Part shown: positions 25,307-34,455 of the stretch, piece by piece
How the letters are laid out: the number at the start of each line of letters is the position of its first letter
Numbering within the stretch: the first letter of the stretch is position 1
Origin: Halobellus rarus
GTDB lineage: Archaea > Halobacteriota > Halobacteria > Halobacteriales > Haloferacaceae
Assembly: GCF_024494595.1 (NCBI RefSeq)
Contig: NZ_JANHDI010000001.1
Coordinates: 310,001 to 374,000, forward strand
DNA length: 64,000 nucleotides
Direction of reading: 5' to 3'
Made by a program: the position numbers and the translations under genes
The notes under the pieces: model-generated
Told to the model about the DNA's origin: nothing
What the model saw: only the letters and a program-made list of their open reading frames with translations
Database searches by the model: none

Positions 25307-27133
25307 CTACAGTTCCTCGACGTGCCGCACCTGCACCGCCTCGCCGCGGGTCGACCCGACCATCTCCGAGCCGAACATCTGCGCGCGGCCGACGGCGAAG
25401 GCCTTCGGCCCCTCGACGACGACCTCGTCGCCGACGCGGATGTCCTCGTCGGCGTCGACGACGCCGGGGGCGAGCACGCTGCCGTGCGGGACGAACTCGT
25501 CGATCTCGACGCGCTTCGTCGGCGCGTCCGACTCCGCCCAGACGCGCGCGCCGGCGAGCGTGAAGGAGAGCACGCCGTACTGCGGGACCATCGTCGCGAG
25601 CTGTTCGCCGGGGCCGCCGTCGTCGCCCTCGCCGTCGCCGTCTCTCACTTGCAGCTTGGGGTAGCGGCTCGTCGTCTGCAGGTCGACGTCCGCGAAGAGC
25701 GCGTCGCCGGCGTCGGGGCCGAACTGGTAGTCCGCGAGCGCCTTGATCGTGTTGTGCTGGCGCTTGCGTTTCCCGTACTTCAGCTCGCCGTCGAGCGTCG
25801 ACATCAGGTTCGCGATCGACTCCGTCGCCGTCGGGTGGTCGGCCACGGTGTACTCGAAGTCGAGCTCGACGTCGCGCTCGACGCGCTCGACGATGTCGCG
25901 GTACCCGCCGTCGGGGACGTGCGCGATCACCCGCGGGTACTCGTTGCGTTCGAGGTAGCGCCGGAGCACGTCCGCGACGAAGGCCTTCTCGTCCTCGGAC
26001 CACCGTCCCGTCACGACCGAGTCGTAGTGCTGGGCGGGGTAGGTGAGCTCCAGCTCCATCGGGACGACGCCGATGGGCGAGGTCATCGAGACCTGGTGGC
26101 CGCGGTACTGGATCGCGTCGTGGAACTGCGCGTGGCTCTGGGACTCGCTGTAGGGCTTCGTCGCCGAGCACGGCACGAGCACGAGCGGGTTCTCGAACCG
26201 GTTGCGGTAGCGCCCAGTCACCCGCTCGGCGAAGCGCTGGATCTCGACGCGCCGCAGCGTGTCCTCCGTCGCCGCGGCGAGTTCGGCGTCGCGGACGACT
26301 GGCGTCCGCTCCTCGACGTAGCCGTACTGCTGGTCGAACTCCCGGAACGCCGCGGTGAGCCACTGGTCGTGTCGCGCCTGCCCCTCGACGTAGTCGCGCA
26401 GACGACCGTCGCGGATCCGCCGGCGGACGGTCGCCAGTTCGGACTCGAGCGCGTACTCGTTGTGGTCGGCGCAGTCCTCGCGGTCGAACGCGGCGGCGCG
26501 TGCGGCGTTCGAGTCGGCCTTCTCCGGGTCGACGTCGAGGCGCTTGCCCTGACACGCCGGGCAGGAACACGGCAGCTCGTCTAAGTCTTCGAGGAAGTAC
26601 TCGCCCTCAGAGGTGAGGTAGAACCCCTGGTGGCCGCGGACCCGAGCCCGTTTCGCGTCGAGGAGGTCGACCCCGGCGTAGACGAGCGTCGCGGCGTTTC
26701 TCGGCGTCGCGACGCCCGAGAGATACAGCGCCGTGTCGGCCGGGAGCGCCTCTCTCGCGGCGATGATCTCCTCGCGGAACGCCGAGGCGTGGCCGACGAA
26801 GCCCTGCGCGTCCGAGAGGATGTAGGCGTCTGCGCCGTAGTCGGCGGCGGTTTCGGCGGTCACGACCGCCGCGCTCGGGTAGTCGACGTCGGGATAGTCG
26901 ACCGCGAACGTCTCCTGAACGCGCTCGTCGGTCCCGGCCGGGAACGACCGGTGGGGCAGCACCGTCAGGATCTCCCGATACCCCTTGGGGACCTCCCGCT
27001 CTCCCGTCCAGAGGCTGCCCGCGTCGTCGACGCTATCGTCGACGAGCGCGGGCGTCGTCAGCGGGTCCGAGAGGCGGAGTTCCCCGAGCCGGGCGGCCCC
27101 GTCGCGCCCGTGGATCTCGAAGTAGTCGGTCAT
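25307..27133 (-). CDS. arcS: Archaeosine synthase alpha subunit (tRNA-guanine transglycosylase-like)
   Basis: ArcS makes archaeosine at position 15 of tRNA by acting on preQ0 bases inserted by TgtA, 608 residues. The N-terminal region is TGT-like without the catalytic guanine-exchange residues, with a zinc-type cluster CSCPAC (Cys189-194) and Cys221. The ArcS hallmark PCSATKPY is at 321-328. The C-terminal PUA domain starts near residue 530 (VEIDEFVPHGSVLAPGVVDA, AFAVGRAQMFGSEMVGSTRG) and binds tRNA. A short Gly/Asp-rich insert lies around 510-525. A TATA-like GATAATTCAC about 28 bases upstream marks a leaderless start. TgtA is encoded 742 bases further along on the same strand. Confidence 0.93.
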   Translation of the reverse strand: MTDYFEIHGRDGAARLGELRLSDPLTTPALVDDSVDDAGSLWTGEREVPKGYREILTVLPHRSFPAGTDERVQETFAVDYPDVDYPSAAVVTAETAADYGADAYILSDAQGFVGHASAFREEIIAAREALPADTALYLSGVATPRNAATLVYAGVDLLDAKRARVRGHQGFYLTSEGEYFLEDLDELPCSCPACQGKRLDVDPEKADSNAARAAAFDREDCADHNEYALESELATVRRRIRDGRLRDYVEGQARHDQWLTAAFREFDQQYGYVEERTPVVRDAELAAATEDTLRRVEIQRFAERVTGRYRNRFENPLVLVPCSATKPYSESQSHAQFHDAIQYRGHQVSMTSPIGVVPMELELTYPAQHYDSVVTGRWSEDEKAFVADVLRRYLERNEYPRVIAHVPDGGYRDIVERVERDVELDFEYTVADHPTATESIANLMSTLDGELKYGKRKRQHNTIKALADYQFGPDAGDALFADVDLQTTSRYPKLQVRDGDGEGDDGGPGEQLATMVPQYGVLSFTLAGARVWAESDAPTKRVEIDEFVPHGSVLAPGVVDADEDIRVGDEVVVEGPKAFAVGRAQMFGSEMVGSTRGEAVQVRHVEEL

Positions 27134-27254
27134 ACACCCGTATGTGCCGTCGACCGTGAATTATCTGTCTGTTCGCGCGCCCGCTCTCGGTGCCCACCGC
27201 GATCCTGACTGCTTCGGCCCGCGCGCTTTTGCCCTCGGCCTCCGGAGCGGGAGT

Positions 27255-27839
27255 ATGCACGTCACCGGTCCGTGGTCCGCCGAGGAGGCGGGCGCGTTCC
27301 TCGACGAGACCCGCGTTCCCGTTCGGCTCGGGTGTCACACGCCCAGCGGCCACCTCTGGATGCTCTCGCTGTGGTTCGCGTGGGTCGAGGCCGAGCAGGG
27401 AGGGGACGCGGAACCGGCTCCGACGGCCACGGGAGCGGCCTCGGCGGACGCGGGGGCGACCCCGGCGGACGCGGAGAGCGGAGCGAGCGCGGGCGACGCC
27501 ACTTCGACGCCCGAACTCCGCTGTGCGACGAGCGCGGACGCGGCGGTCGTCGAGTACCTCCGGCACGACTCGGAAGTCGCGTTCGAGGTCTCGACGAACC
27601 ACCCGCCGTACAAGGGCGTCCGCGGCCGCGGGACCGCGTCGATCGAACCCGACACCGACAAGCGGCTCTTACGGTCGCTCTTCGAGCGCTATCTCGGCGG
27701 CACCGACAACGACCTCGGCGACTTCCTCCTCGACCCCGACCGCGAGGAGGTCCGGATCCGTATCACACCGGAGCGACTACACTCCTGGGACTTCACCGAG
27801 CGGATGGCGGACGTGTCGGCGGTCGACGACGACGAGTGA
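27255..27839 (+). CDS. Pyridoxamine 5'-phosphate oxidase-like flavin split-barrel protein
   Basis: FMN- or F420-binding split-barrel protein of 194 residues, of the PPOX-like type; substrate unknown. The N-terminal helix MHVTGPWSAEEAGAFLDETR and the strand pair VRLGCHTPSGHLWMLSLWF are typical, and the later YKGVRGRGTASIEP and LRSLFERYLGG are the usual second half. Between residues about 48 and 88 there is a 40-residue Ala/Gly/Asp/Thr-rich insert. The ATG is 27 bases after a TATA-like GCTTTTGCC (leaderless), and the region is divergent from arcS. It sits between arcS and tgtA but on the other strand, so a role in tRNA modification is not implied. Confidence 0.75.
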   Translation: MHVTGPWSAEEAGAFLDETRVPVRLGCHTPSGHLWMLSLWFAWVEAEQGGDAEPAPTATGAASADAGATPADAESGASAGDATSTPELRCATSADAAVVEYLRHDSEVAFEVSTNHPPYKGVRGRGTASIEPDTDKRLLRSLFERYLGGTDNDLGDFLLDPDREEVRIRITPERLHSWDFTERMADVSAVDDDE

Positions 27840-27874
27840 CGGGTAGCGCGGTCGCGACCCACCTCACCGACGCG

Positions 27875-29362
27875 TCACTCGAACTGCTCGTCGCTCCGGA
27901 GGTTCTCCAGTTCGATGCCGGCCGACAGGCGCTCCAGCGCCGATTCCGGCCAGTCCTCGTGGGCGAGGACGAACCACGAGTCGGGGTTCGCGTCGACGAC
28001 CCGCGAGACGCCGTCGGCGGCCGCCTCGTAGGCCGCGCGGTCGAGCCGATCCGGCACCTCAGCGGTGAGCGGATACGTCTCCGAGAGCGCCCGCGGGAAC
28101 GGCCCGAACGGCGGCACCACGCGCCAGGCCGCGTCGTAGGCGTCGCCGGAAGGTTTGCCGCCCTCCGTGAGTAGGACTCGCTCGCCGGCGTCGACCCGCC
28201 CGATGCGCTCGTGGTGTCTGAGGACTTCCGGCCGCCGCGCGGCGTCCTCGGAGAGGTAGAAGAACGAGCCCTTCGAGACGGGGTCCTCGCGTTCGAGTTG
28301 GTCGGCGTGGTCCAGCAGCGCGCGGTAGCCGTCGAGCATCGCCGGGTGCGAGCGCGCCCGCGACTCCACCAGTTCGAGGAGGTTCCCCGAGCGGATCGCC
28401 TGCTTGATCCGCCGGATCTCCGCGAAGGAGACGTGGAGGTTGTGCTCGGCGAGGAGGCGCTCGCGCTCCTCGTCCTCCCGTTCCCGGAGGCCGTCGGGAC
28501 CGTGCGCCGAACAGACCGCGCACGAGCAGGGGAAGTACTCGAGGTCTTCGAGGTGCTCCGTCCCGCGGACGGTCAGATAGCGGTCGTCGCGGGCGTAGAT
28601 GGCGTACGCCGCCGAGTCGAAGAGGTCGCAGCCGGCGGCGACCGCCAGCGCGAACATCATCGGGTGCCCCGCGCCGAACAGGTGGACCGGGGCGTCGCGG
28701 CCGAGACCGCGCTTCGCGCCGGCGACGGCGTCGATCATCTCCGCGTAGCGGTAGCTGTTCATCAGCGGGACGACCGCGCCGACGGGGAAGACGTCGAGGT
28801 CGGTGGCGTAGGCGCGTCGTCCGGCCGCCTCGCGGAGGTCCGGGTACGTCGATCCCTGGACCGGCGCGTTCACGAGCATCTCGCCGGTGTCGACGGCTTC
28901 GGCGTCCGCCAGTGCCGCTTCGGTCGTGGCGAGTTCCTTCTCGGCCCGCGCTCTGGAGACGTCCGGCGGCGTCGGGATGTCGACCGGCGTGCCGACGTCT
29001 GATCCGATGTCGCGCTGGAACTGAAGGATCTCGCGGGTCGTCACCTCGATGTCGCCGTACTCGGCGAGCTGAAACGACCCCGAGTCGGTGACGATCGCTC
29101 CGTCGAAATCGAGCATCTCGTGGAGGCCGACGTCGAGGGCCGCCTCTCGGAGGTCCTCGTTCGTGTGGATGATGTAGGAGTTCGTGATCAGGATCTCCGC
29201 GCCGAACTCCGATTCGAGACGGGCGGGAGCGACCGTGCGGATGTTGGGATTGATCACCGGCATCAACGCCGGCGTCTCGACTGTCACCCCCGCACGGGGG
29301 ACCGAGAGCTCGCCGATGCGGCCGGCGACGTCCCCGTCGCGGAGTTCGAAGTGATCGCGCAT
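27875..29362 (-). CDS. tgtA: tRNA-guanine(15) transglycosylase
   Basis: Archaeal TgtA exchanges guanine at tRNA position 15 for preQ0, the first step of archaeosine formation that ArcS completes. It is 495 residues. Asp93 in TDSGSFQ matches the catalytic aspartate region, and the zinc site is CSCAVCSAH (Cys279, Cys281, Cys284 and the following His). The C-terminal portion after about 360 corresponds to the archaeal C1/C2 region. The start at 29362 ([14 protein letters not shown]) is 27 bases after a TATA-like GGTACTTACC, arguing for a leaderless message; the longer frame to 29572 reads into the htpX promoter. It is convergent with the PPOX gene. Confidence 0.95.
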   Translation of the reverse strand: MRDHFELRDGDVAGRIGELSVPRAGVTVETPALMPVINPNIRTVAPARLESEFGAEILITNSYIIHTNEDLREAALDVGLHEMLDFDGAIVTDSGSFQLAEYGDIEVTTREILQFQRDIGSDVGTPVDIPTPPDVSRARAEKELATTEAALADAEAVDTGEMLVNAPVQGSTYPDLREAAGRRAYATDLDVFPVGAVVPLMNSYRYAEMIDAVAGAKRGLGRDAPVHLFGAGHPMMFALAVAAGCDLFDSAAYAIYARDDRYLTVRGTEHLEDLEYFPCSCAVCSAHGPDGLREREDEERERLLAEHNLHVSFAEIRRIKQAIRSGNLLELVESRARSHPAMLDGYRALLDHADQLEREDPVSKGSFFYLSEDAARRPEVLRHHERIGRVDAGERVLLTEGGKPSGDAYDAAWRVVPPFGPFPRALSETYPLTAEVPDRLDRAAYEAAADGVSRVVDANPDSWFVLAHEDWPESALERLSAGIELENLRSDEQFE

Positions 29363-29514
29363 ACCGATGGTTTCGGGGCCTTGTTGGTAAGTACCGTCGG
29401 ATCTCCGGCGGCTTCGGGGGAAGAGACGCGGTGACGCTGCCGCCCGCGGAGCGGTCCACCGGAGTCGTTCCAACCCGCCGAGTATTTGTGTCCGAACGGA
29501 CAACGGATTCGCGT

Positions 29515-30342
29515 ATGCGACACCTCGGACTGAAAGCGCGAATGGCGATCGTCGGATCGATCCTGTTCGCATTCTACGCCGTCGCGGCCGTCGTCCTGAT
29601 GGCGATGTTCGGCGAGGGGCTGCTGCCGCTCATCCTCGTCGGGAGCGTCGCCTTCGTCGGCGTCCAGTACAAGGTCGGCAAGTGGATGGCGCTGCGGAGC
29701 GTCGGCGCGGAAGACCTCCCGGAGGACCGGTACGCCGACATCCACCGCCGCGTCGAATCGCTCTCGCGCTCGATGGGCATCGACAAACCGCGGCTGATGA
29801 TCGCGCGGATGGGCGTCCCCAACGCCTTCGCCGTCGGTCGGAAGGGCGCGGGGACGGTCGTGGTGAGCGAGGAGCTGCTCGCTCGCCTCGACCCCGACGA
29901 GGTCGAGGGCGTGCTCGCGCACGAACTCGCGCACATCCGCAACCGCGACGTGGTGATGATGGTCCTCGGTCAGGGCGTCGCCTCGATCGTCGCCATCGTC
30001 GCCCAGTGGGCCGTGCTCCTCACCGGCGACAACGACATCGCGGATTTCTTCCTCGCGATCGTCGTCGGCCAGATCACCCAGATGCTCGTGATGCTCTTCG
30101 TCTTCGCCATCTCCAGATATAGGGAATACGTCGCCGACGGCGACGCCGCCGAGGCGATCGGCGGCGGCGAACCGCTGGCGCGCGCCCTCGAAAAGATCAG
30201 CCGCGGGAACGAGCGCAGCCAGGACTCCGCGGTCGACTCGCAGGTGAACGCGCTCTGCATCTTCGGCGAGGAGCGCGGCCTCGCACGGCTGTTCGCGACG
30301 CACCCGCCGATGGAGAAGCGCATCGAGCGGCTCCGGAACTGA
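29515..30342 (+). CDS. htpX: HtpX-family M48 membrane zinc metalloprotease
   Basis: Membrane-bound zinc protease, 275 residues, involved in membrane protein quality control. Two N-terminal hydrophobic segments (about 10-34 and 37-55), the zinc motif HELAH (136-140) followed by a third ligand region [11 protein letters not shown], and two further hydrophobic segments (about 150-200) are seen. The ATG at 29515 ([10 protein letters not shown]) is chosen because a TATA-like GTATTTGTG lies 28-30 bases upstream; the frame is open from 29431 but those residues do not fit the family. It is divergent from tgtA and followed 42 bases later by a small membrane protein gene. Confidence 0.9.
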   Translation: MRHLGLKARMAIVGSILFAFYAVAAVVLMAMFGEGLLPLILVGSVAFVGVQYKVGKWMALRSVGAEDLPEDRYADIHRRVESLSRSMGIDKPRLMIARMGVPNAFAVGRKGAGTVVVSEELLARLDPDEVEGVLAHELAHIRNRDVVMMVLGQGVASIVAIVAQWAVLLTGDNDIADFFLAIVVGQITQMLVMLFVFAISRYREYVADGDAAEAIGGGEPLARALEKISRGNERSQDSAVDSQVNALCIFGEERGLARLFATHPPMEKRIERLRN

Positions 30343-30384
30343 GGCGCGGACGTTCCAACCGATGACTGAACCACGTCACGCCCG

Positions 30385-30663
30385 ATGATCGACGTTCGAA
30401 CCCTCGCGGCCGCCGTCCTCGGCGTCGCGCTCGGAATCCTGTTCGTCGCCGCACCCGAAACGATCGTCCAGGTGCAGACGGCCGGTCGGCTCCCCCAGGA
30501 CCGGCGGGGTCGATACGGCGAGGACGGGGTCTCCGGCGGTGACTCCGACGCCGAAAGCGGGGGAGCGGATTCGACAACTCCCTCGAAGTGGCGGCGACTC
30601 GTGCAGGCCGTCGGCGTCGCGCTGATTTTCGGCGGCCTGTACTTCGCGTGGACGCTTTTCTGA
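30385..30663 (+). CDS. Small two-helix membrane protein
   Basis: Protein of 92 residues not assigned to a family. It has two hydrophobic segments, at about residues 6-27 (TLAAAVLGVALGILFVAAPE) and 72-90 (QAVGVALIFGGLYFAWTLF), joined by a hydrophilic loop rich in Gly, Asp and Arg with the PQDRRGRYGED stretch. This is a plausible bitopic or hairpin protein of the cell membrane. It starts 42 bases after htpX and may be co-transcribed with it, suggesting a link to membrane quality control, though this is context only. It is convergent with the CPBP protease gene. Confidence 0.65.
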   Translation: MIDVRTLAAAVLGVALGILFVAAPETIVQVQTAGRLPQDRRGRYGEDGVSGGDSDAESGGADSTTPSKWRRLVQAVGVALIFGGLYFAWTLF

Positions 30664-30702
30664 GACTCAGAAGGGAACACGGTTCAAACGGGCAACAGCG
30701 GT

Positions 30703-31527
30703 TCAGAACGGCAGCGCCGCGCTCGCGACGAACTGCGGCAACTCCTCCATCCCGGCGAACCGGATCGTGAGATACAGCAGCGAGAACAGCGTCGCGTTGT
30801 ACGCCCCGTGGATCAGCGCCGGCACGACGATGTTCTCCGTGAGTTCGTACATCGTCCCGAACACGAGCGTCGGCAGGACGAGCACCGAGATACTGATCAG
30901 CCGCGCCTGGGGCGCGCCCGACAGCGAGAAGAAGTGGATCGACGCGAAGATGAGGCTCGCGAGGAAGATGGCCACGGCCGCGGGCAGCGTCTCACCCAGC
31001 CGGTTCTGGACTACGCCGCGGTACAGCAGTTCCTCGCCCGGGCCGATCAGAAGGAACGACGCCGGAATCAAGAGGAGGAGGATTTCGGGGTTCTCCATCC
31101 CCATTTCGGCGGTGGTGTTCGGAGCGGGCTCCGCGCCGACGGTCGAGATGACGACCGACGCCAGCACGAGCAGCGCGAGCGACGCGACGTAGCCGCCGAC
31201 GACGAACGCGATATCGCGCAGCGACGGCACGGCGATGCCGACGTAGTCGATCCCGAGGTCGCGGTAGCGGAGGTATCCCAGCGCGACGCCGCCGAAGCCC
31301 ACGCCGGTCGCGAGCGCCAGCGAGATGACGATGCTCAAAAGCGGGGTGATCCCCACGCCGGTGAAGAGCAACGTGAGGACGACCGCGCCGACGAGGATCC
31401 CACCGACGCCGATACCGACGACGGCGAGGAGGATCGCGACGACGAGCGCGCGGAGGACGTCGACGAGCGGGCCCGACGAGGAGATCGGGCCGTCGGTCCC
31501 GTCGGTGAGTTCTGATTCGGAGGACAC
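30703..31527 (-). CDS. CPBP-family intramembrane metalloprotease
   Basis: Integral membrane glutamic/metal protease of the CPBP (CAAX protease and bacteriocin-processing) family, 274 residues, with about seven or eight hydrophobic helices. The catalytic motifs are EELLYRG (Glu165, Glu166, Arg170), FASIHFF (His198) and HGAYN (His240, Asn244). The substrate is unknown; archaeal members might process prenylated or small peptides. A GTG at 31527 is chosen as start because it lies about 25 bases after a TATA-like run (TTTGACTC) and drops a basic, unlike segment that would come with the ATG at 31617. Confidence 0.85.
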   Translation of the reverse strand: MSSESELTDGTDGPISSSGPLVDVLRALVVAILLAVVGIGVGGILVGAVVLTLLFTGVGITPLLSIVISLALATGVGFGGVALGYLRYRDLGIDYVGIAVPSLRDIAFVVGGYVASLALLVLASVVISTVGAEPAPNTTAEMGMENPEILLLLIPASFLLIGPGEELLYRGVVQNRLGETLPAAVAIFLASLIFASIHFFSLSGAPQARLISISVLVLPTLVFGTMYELTENIVVPALIHGAYNATLFSLLYLTIRFAGMEELPQFVASAALPF

Positions 31528-31651
31528 AGCGCACGTACGTGCTCGGGAGTCAAAGTCCTTCGTCTCTCTCGCCGGTCCTCTCGTGATCCGACTCGCTCGC
31601 CGTCTGTCGGGGTTCAACCCCGCTGTCGCCTGCCGAATCCGGGCGCCACCG

Positions 31652-32218
31652 TCAGCGCCACCGGTCGGCGAGCTCGTACCGGGTGATCCCCGTGACGGTC
31701 CGACCGTCGCGGACGTCGCCGTCGAGGACGGCGTCGAGCAGGTCGTCGTAGTCGGCGACGTCGACGCTGATGCTCTCGTTGAAATCGAGGTTCTGTTCGC
31801 CGGACGGCTCGCAGTCGCGTGCGACGAAGTAGTGGTGGACGCTGTTCAACAACCCGTTGGCGGGTTCGGCGGCGAACAGGTGTTCGACCGCCTCCGCCTC
31901 GTATCCCGTCTCCTCCCCCAGCTCCCGGCGGGCGACCGCGGCGAGGTCGTCGTCGTCGGGTTCGGCGCTCCCGGCCGGTAGTCCACGGTTGACCCGCCCG
32001 ACGGCCTGTCGCCACTCCTCGATGACGACGACGTCGCCGTCCGGCGTGAACGGGAGGACGACGACCGCCGGCGGCTCGTCGACGTAGTGGAAGCCCGTCT
32101 CGGTGCCGTCCGGGAGGACCACGTCGTCGCGGCGGACGTCGAACCCCGGACAGGCGTAGTCGAGCTCGCTATCGGTCGTCCGCCACCGCAACTCCGCTTC
32201 GGACGCGTCGTCGGTCAT
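31652..32218 (-). CDS. Nudix hydrolase (ADP-ribose pyrophosphatase-like)
   Basis: Nudix-family pyrophosphohydrolase, 188 residues, most like ADP-sugar or ADP-ribose pyrophosphatases. The core of the Nudix box, RELGEETGY, is intact, but the start GSAEPDDDDLAAVAR is one residue longer than the canonical G-x5-E-x7-R and has Asp where Glu is usual, so the metal site may differ. The N-terminal beta domain (VRRDDVVLPDGTETGFHYVD) fits the ADP-ribose group. It lies downstream of dispersed element copy 3 whose TATA-like box is 55 bases before the ATG. Confidence 0.85.
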   Translation of the reverse strand: MTDDASEAELRWRTTDSELDYACPGFDVRRDDVVLPDGTETGFHYVDEPPAVVVLPFTPDGDVVVIEEWRQAVGRVNRGLPAGSAEPDDDDLAAVARRELGEETGYEAEAVEHLFAAEPANGLLNSVHHYFVARDCEPSGEQNLDFNESISVDVADYDDLLDAVLDGDVRDGRTVTGITRYELADRWR

Positions 32219-32272
32219 ATCGGATCATCCGTCCGGACCGGCAAGAAATCGGGGGGTATCCCGGTCGCGGAG

Positions 32273-32448
32273 TTTTATATACCATCGAGCGGCCAGGACC
32301 CGCGTGACGTAGATACTGTCCCGCGTCGGGCACGGGTTGTTCGGCACGTCGACGCGGGATTGAGGCGACGAATCGGCTGTCGACCGCCGCGAGGGGACGG
32401 CGACGTCGCGGCCGCGGTCGTCGCGAGCGGGTGCCGACTGTTCGCCAC
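32273..32448 (-). repeat. Dispersed intergenic element, copy 3
   Basis: Minus-strand copy that fills much of the 288-base gap between the arylsulfotransferase-like gene and the Nudix gene. On that strand it opens GTGGCGAACAGTCGGCACC, carries a middle very like that of copy 2, then GACGTGCCGAACAACC and CTGGCCGC, and ends GGTATATAAAA, the best TATA-like end of the four. The arms at 32320-32328 and 32350-32358 form a perfect nine-pair stem with a 21-base loop containing GTGCCGAACAAC. The rest of the gap shows nothing recognisable. Function unknown. Confidence 0.8.
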
Positions 32449-32506
32449 GGGACGGGAGCGTCGCTTTCGGGTCGGGGGCGTCCCCCCGAACTCCGGCAAG
32501 CGACGG

Positions 32507-33802
32507 CTATCGCCGGCGAAGCCGGTCGCGGACGACGAGACCGCCGCCGCCGAGGACGGAGAGCAGCGAGACGATCGTCACGGCGACGTGCACCTCGGTG
32601 AACCAGAACGGCGTCTGCAGCCCGGTCTGGAAGAGCACGAGGAGGAACGACAGCACCGGGACGCTCTGGCCGTCGCCGATCGACGTCGGCTCGTCGCTGC
32701 CGTCTGCGTAGGAGACGCCGCCGACGGTCTCGCCCGCGGGCAGTCGCTCGGCCTCGTAGGGGACCTGCGGCGTCCCGTAGCTCCAGACGGTCGAACCGTT
32801 CCGATCCACCTCGACGACTCGCTGGTTCAGCGAGTCGGTGATCAGCGTGTTGCCGTTGGGGAGCCGATCGGCGTCGCGCGGCCAATTGAAATTGACGCCC
32901 TCGGCCGCGTAGATCTCCCAGGCGACCTCCCAGTCGCCGTCCTCGGCCCGTTCGAGTTCGACGATCCGGTCGTTGTGGCTGTCGGCGACGAGGACGTTGC
33001 CGTCGCCGAGCCACTGCGGGTTGTGCTGCTGGCGGAGCAGCGTCGGGTCGCCCTCGGTGGTCGCCTCGTCGCCGTTGATCACCTCGACGACGCCCTCGCC
33101 GCGCTCGACGATCACCAACTGGTGGGCGTTGCGGACGGAGACGAGGTAGCGATCCTCGCCGATGACGTCGACGTCGTTGATGTGGAGCCAGTCGGTCCGC
33201 GTGGGGTCGTCGGGGGCGTCGTAGCGCGAACTGGCGTTCCACTGCCAGGTGATCTCGCCGTTCTTCACCGTGAATATCCGCTCGTGCTCCATATCGCTCA
33301 CGAGGAACTCGCCGGAGTCGAGCAGTTCGACGTCGTGTACCTCGCTGTTGGCGCGGGACCGGACCGGGAACGAGTACTCGTGCTCGATCTCGGGAGCGGC
33401 CGCGCTGTCGGCGTTCGGATCGATGATCCGGAATCCGGTGTGGGTACACGGCGACTCGTAGGGCCCGCAGTCCTCGTAGCCGTCGTCCATGAAGCCGGCC
33501 ATCACGCTGCCGTTGTCCAGCATCGTGACGTCGAAGTAGCTGTCAGTGTCGCCCGCACGCCACGCCGTCTCGCGACCGTCGAGCAGGTAGACGGATCCGT
33601 GGTCGTGGAGCCCGGGTCCACCGCCCTGTGACCCGACGAGCGTCTGCCGGGTCTCGCCGTCTTCGGCGGATCCGACCTCCGGCGCGAGCGCGGCACCGAG
33701 GAGGAGCGAAGTGACGAGGAGGAACACGCCGAACGCGACGAGTGCGGCCCCCGTCCGTCGTCCGGAGCGGGAGCCGTCACCCGAGGGAATCAGGGCACGC
33801 AT
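32507..33802 (-). CDS. Membrane-anchored arylsulfotransferase-like beta-propeller
   Basis: Protein of 431 residues resembling the aryl-sulfate sulfotransferase (ASST) propeller family common in haloarchaea. It has an N-terminal hydrophobic segment (about 19-42), a large extracytoplasmic-style body with repeated DITDS/NGNTLITDS-like strands (HDVELLDSGEFLVSDMEHER, HNPQWLGDGNVLVADSHNDR, RLPNGNTLITDSLNQRVVE), and a C-terminal hydrophobic helix pair ending RDRLRRR. Enzyme activity is not shown; the histidines needed for sulfotransfer cannot be fixed from sequence alone, so it may be a structural propeller. It stands alone between a VOC-family gene and element copy 3. Confidence 0.75.
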   Translation of the reverse strand: MRALIPSGDGSRSGRRTGAALVAFGVFLLVTSLLLGAALAPEVGSAEDGETRQTLVGSQGGGPGLHDHGSVYLLDGRETAWRAGDTDSYFDVTMLDNGSVMAGFMDDGYEDCGPYESPCTHTGFRIIDPNADSAAAPEIEHEYSFPVRSRANSEVHDVELLDSGEFLVSDMEHERIFTVKNGEITWQWNASSRYDAPDDPTRTDWLHINDVDVIGEDRYLVSVRNAHQLVIVERGEGVVEVINGDEATTEGDPTLLRQQHNPQWLGDGNVLVADSHNDRIVELERAEDGDWEVAWEIYAAEGVNFNWPRDADRLPNGNTLITDSLNQRVVEVDRNGSTVWSYGTPQVPYEAERLPAGETVGGVSYADGSDEPTSIGDGQSVPVLSFLLVLFQTGLQTPFWFTEVHVAVTIVSLLSVLGGGGLVVRDRLRRR

Positions 33803-33887
33803 CGATTGGGTAGGTCAAGCACGACCGACGAGAAAAACGGTTCGATGTCGGGGTTGCGGAGGCGTCGAACACTCGATCCTGCCACGC

Positions 33888-34289
33888 TCACTCGCGTTCG
33901 GCCTTCAGTTCGAGTCGATAACCGAACGGATCGGTGACGTACACTGCCGGGGCGACACCGGTCGCTCCGAGGGGATCGAGCCGCCGGTCGACGTCGACGC
34001 CGGCGTCGTCTAGCGTCGATTCGATTCCATCGATAGTGTCGTCGACGCGGACGGCGACGTGATCGTATCCGGAGCGGTCCGACCCCGGTCGCTCGCTCGT
34101 CGTCTCCGGTTGGAGATGGATCACGGCACCAGGAGCGAACCGCACCGAAAAGAACGGCTTCTCGTCCGCTTCGTACAGATCCATTCCATCGATGCCGAAA
34201 CCGAGCGCGTCGCGGTAGAACGCGATTGCGGTCTCGACGCCGTCTTCAGGTATCCGGAGTTTGATATGGTCGATCGCGGTTCCGTTCAC
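33888..34289 (-). CDS. VOC-family (glyoxalase/bleomycin resistance-like) protein
   Basis: Small vicinal-oxygen-chelate fold protein, 133 residues, with two beta-alpha-beta-beta-beta repeats. The first has IDHIKLRIPEDG and AIAFYRDALGFG, the second YDHVAVRVDD, and the C-terminus YVTDPFGYRLELKAERE holds the metal-binding Glu (RLELK). Substrate and whether it is glyoxalase, extradiol dioxygenase or resistance-type are not clear. It begins with GTG at 34289, about 27 bases after a TATA-like GTATTTTTG, consistent with a leaderless start, and is divergent from the membrane hydrolase gene. Confidence 0.85.
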   Translation of the reverse strand: MNGTAIDHIKLRIPEDGVETAIAFYRDALGFGIDGMDLYEADEKPFFSVRFAPGAVIHLQPETTSERPGSDRSGYDHVAVRVDDTIDGIESTLDDAGVDVDRRLDPLGATGVAPAVYVTDPFGYRLELKAERE

Positions 34290-34455
34290 AGCCGTCGTTC
34301 GAACCGAGAGGACAAAAATACGCGTGGCGGGGGTCGGCTCCTCTGTGGATCTCGGGACGGGCCGTCGTTGGATTCCTCCCTGTACACGCCTCGGACCGCC
34401 GGACGCGCTATATCCGAAGACCTATTCTTTTCGACGGGCAGGTCCGACGTGATCG

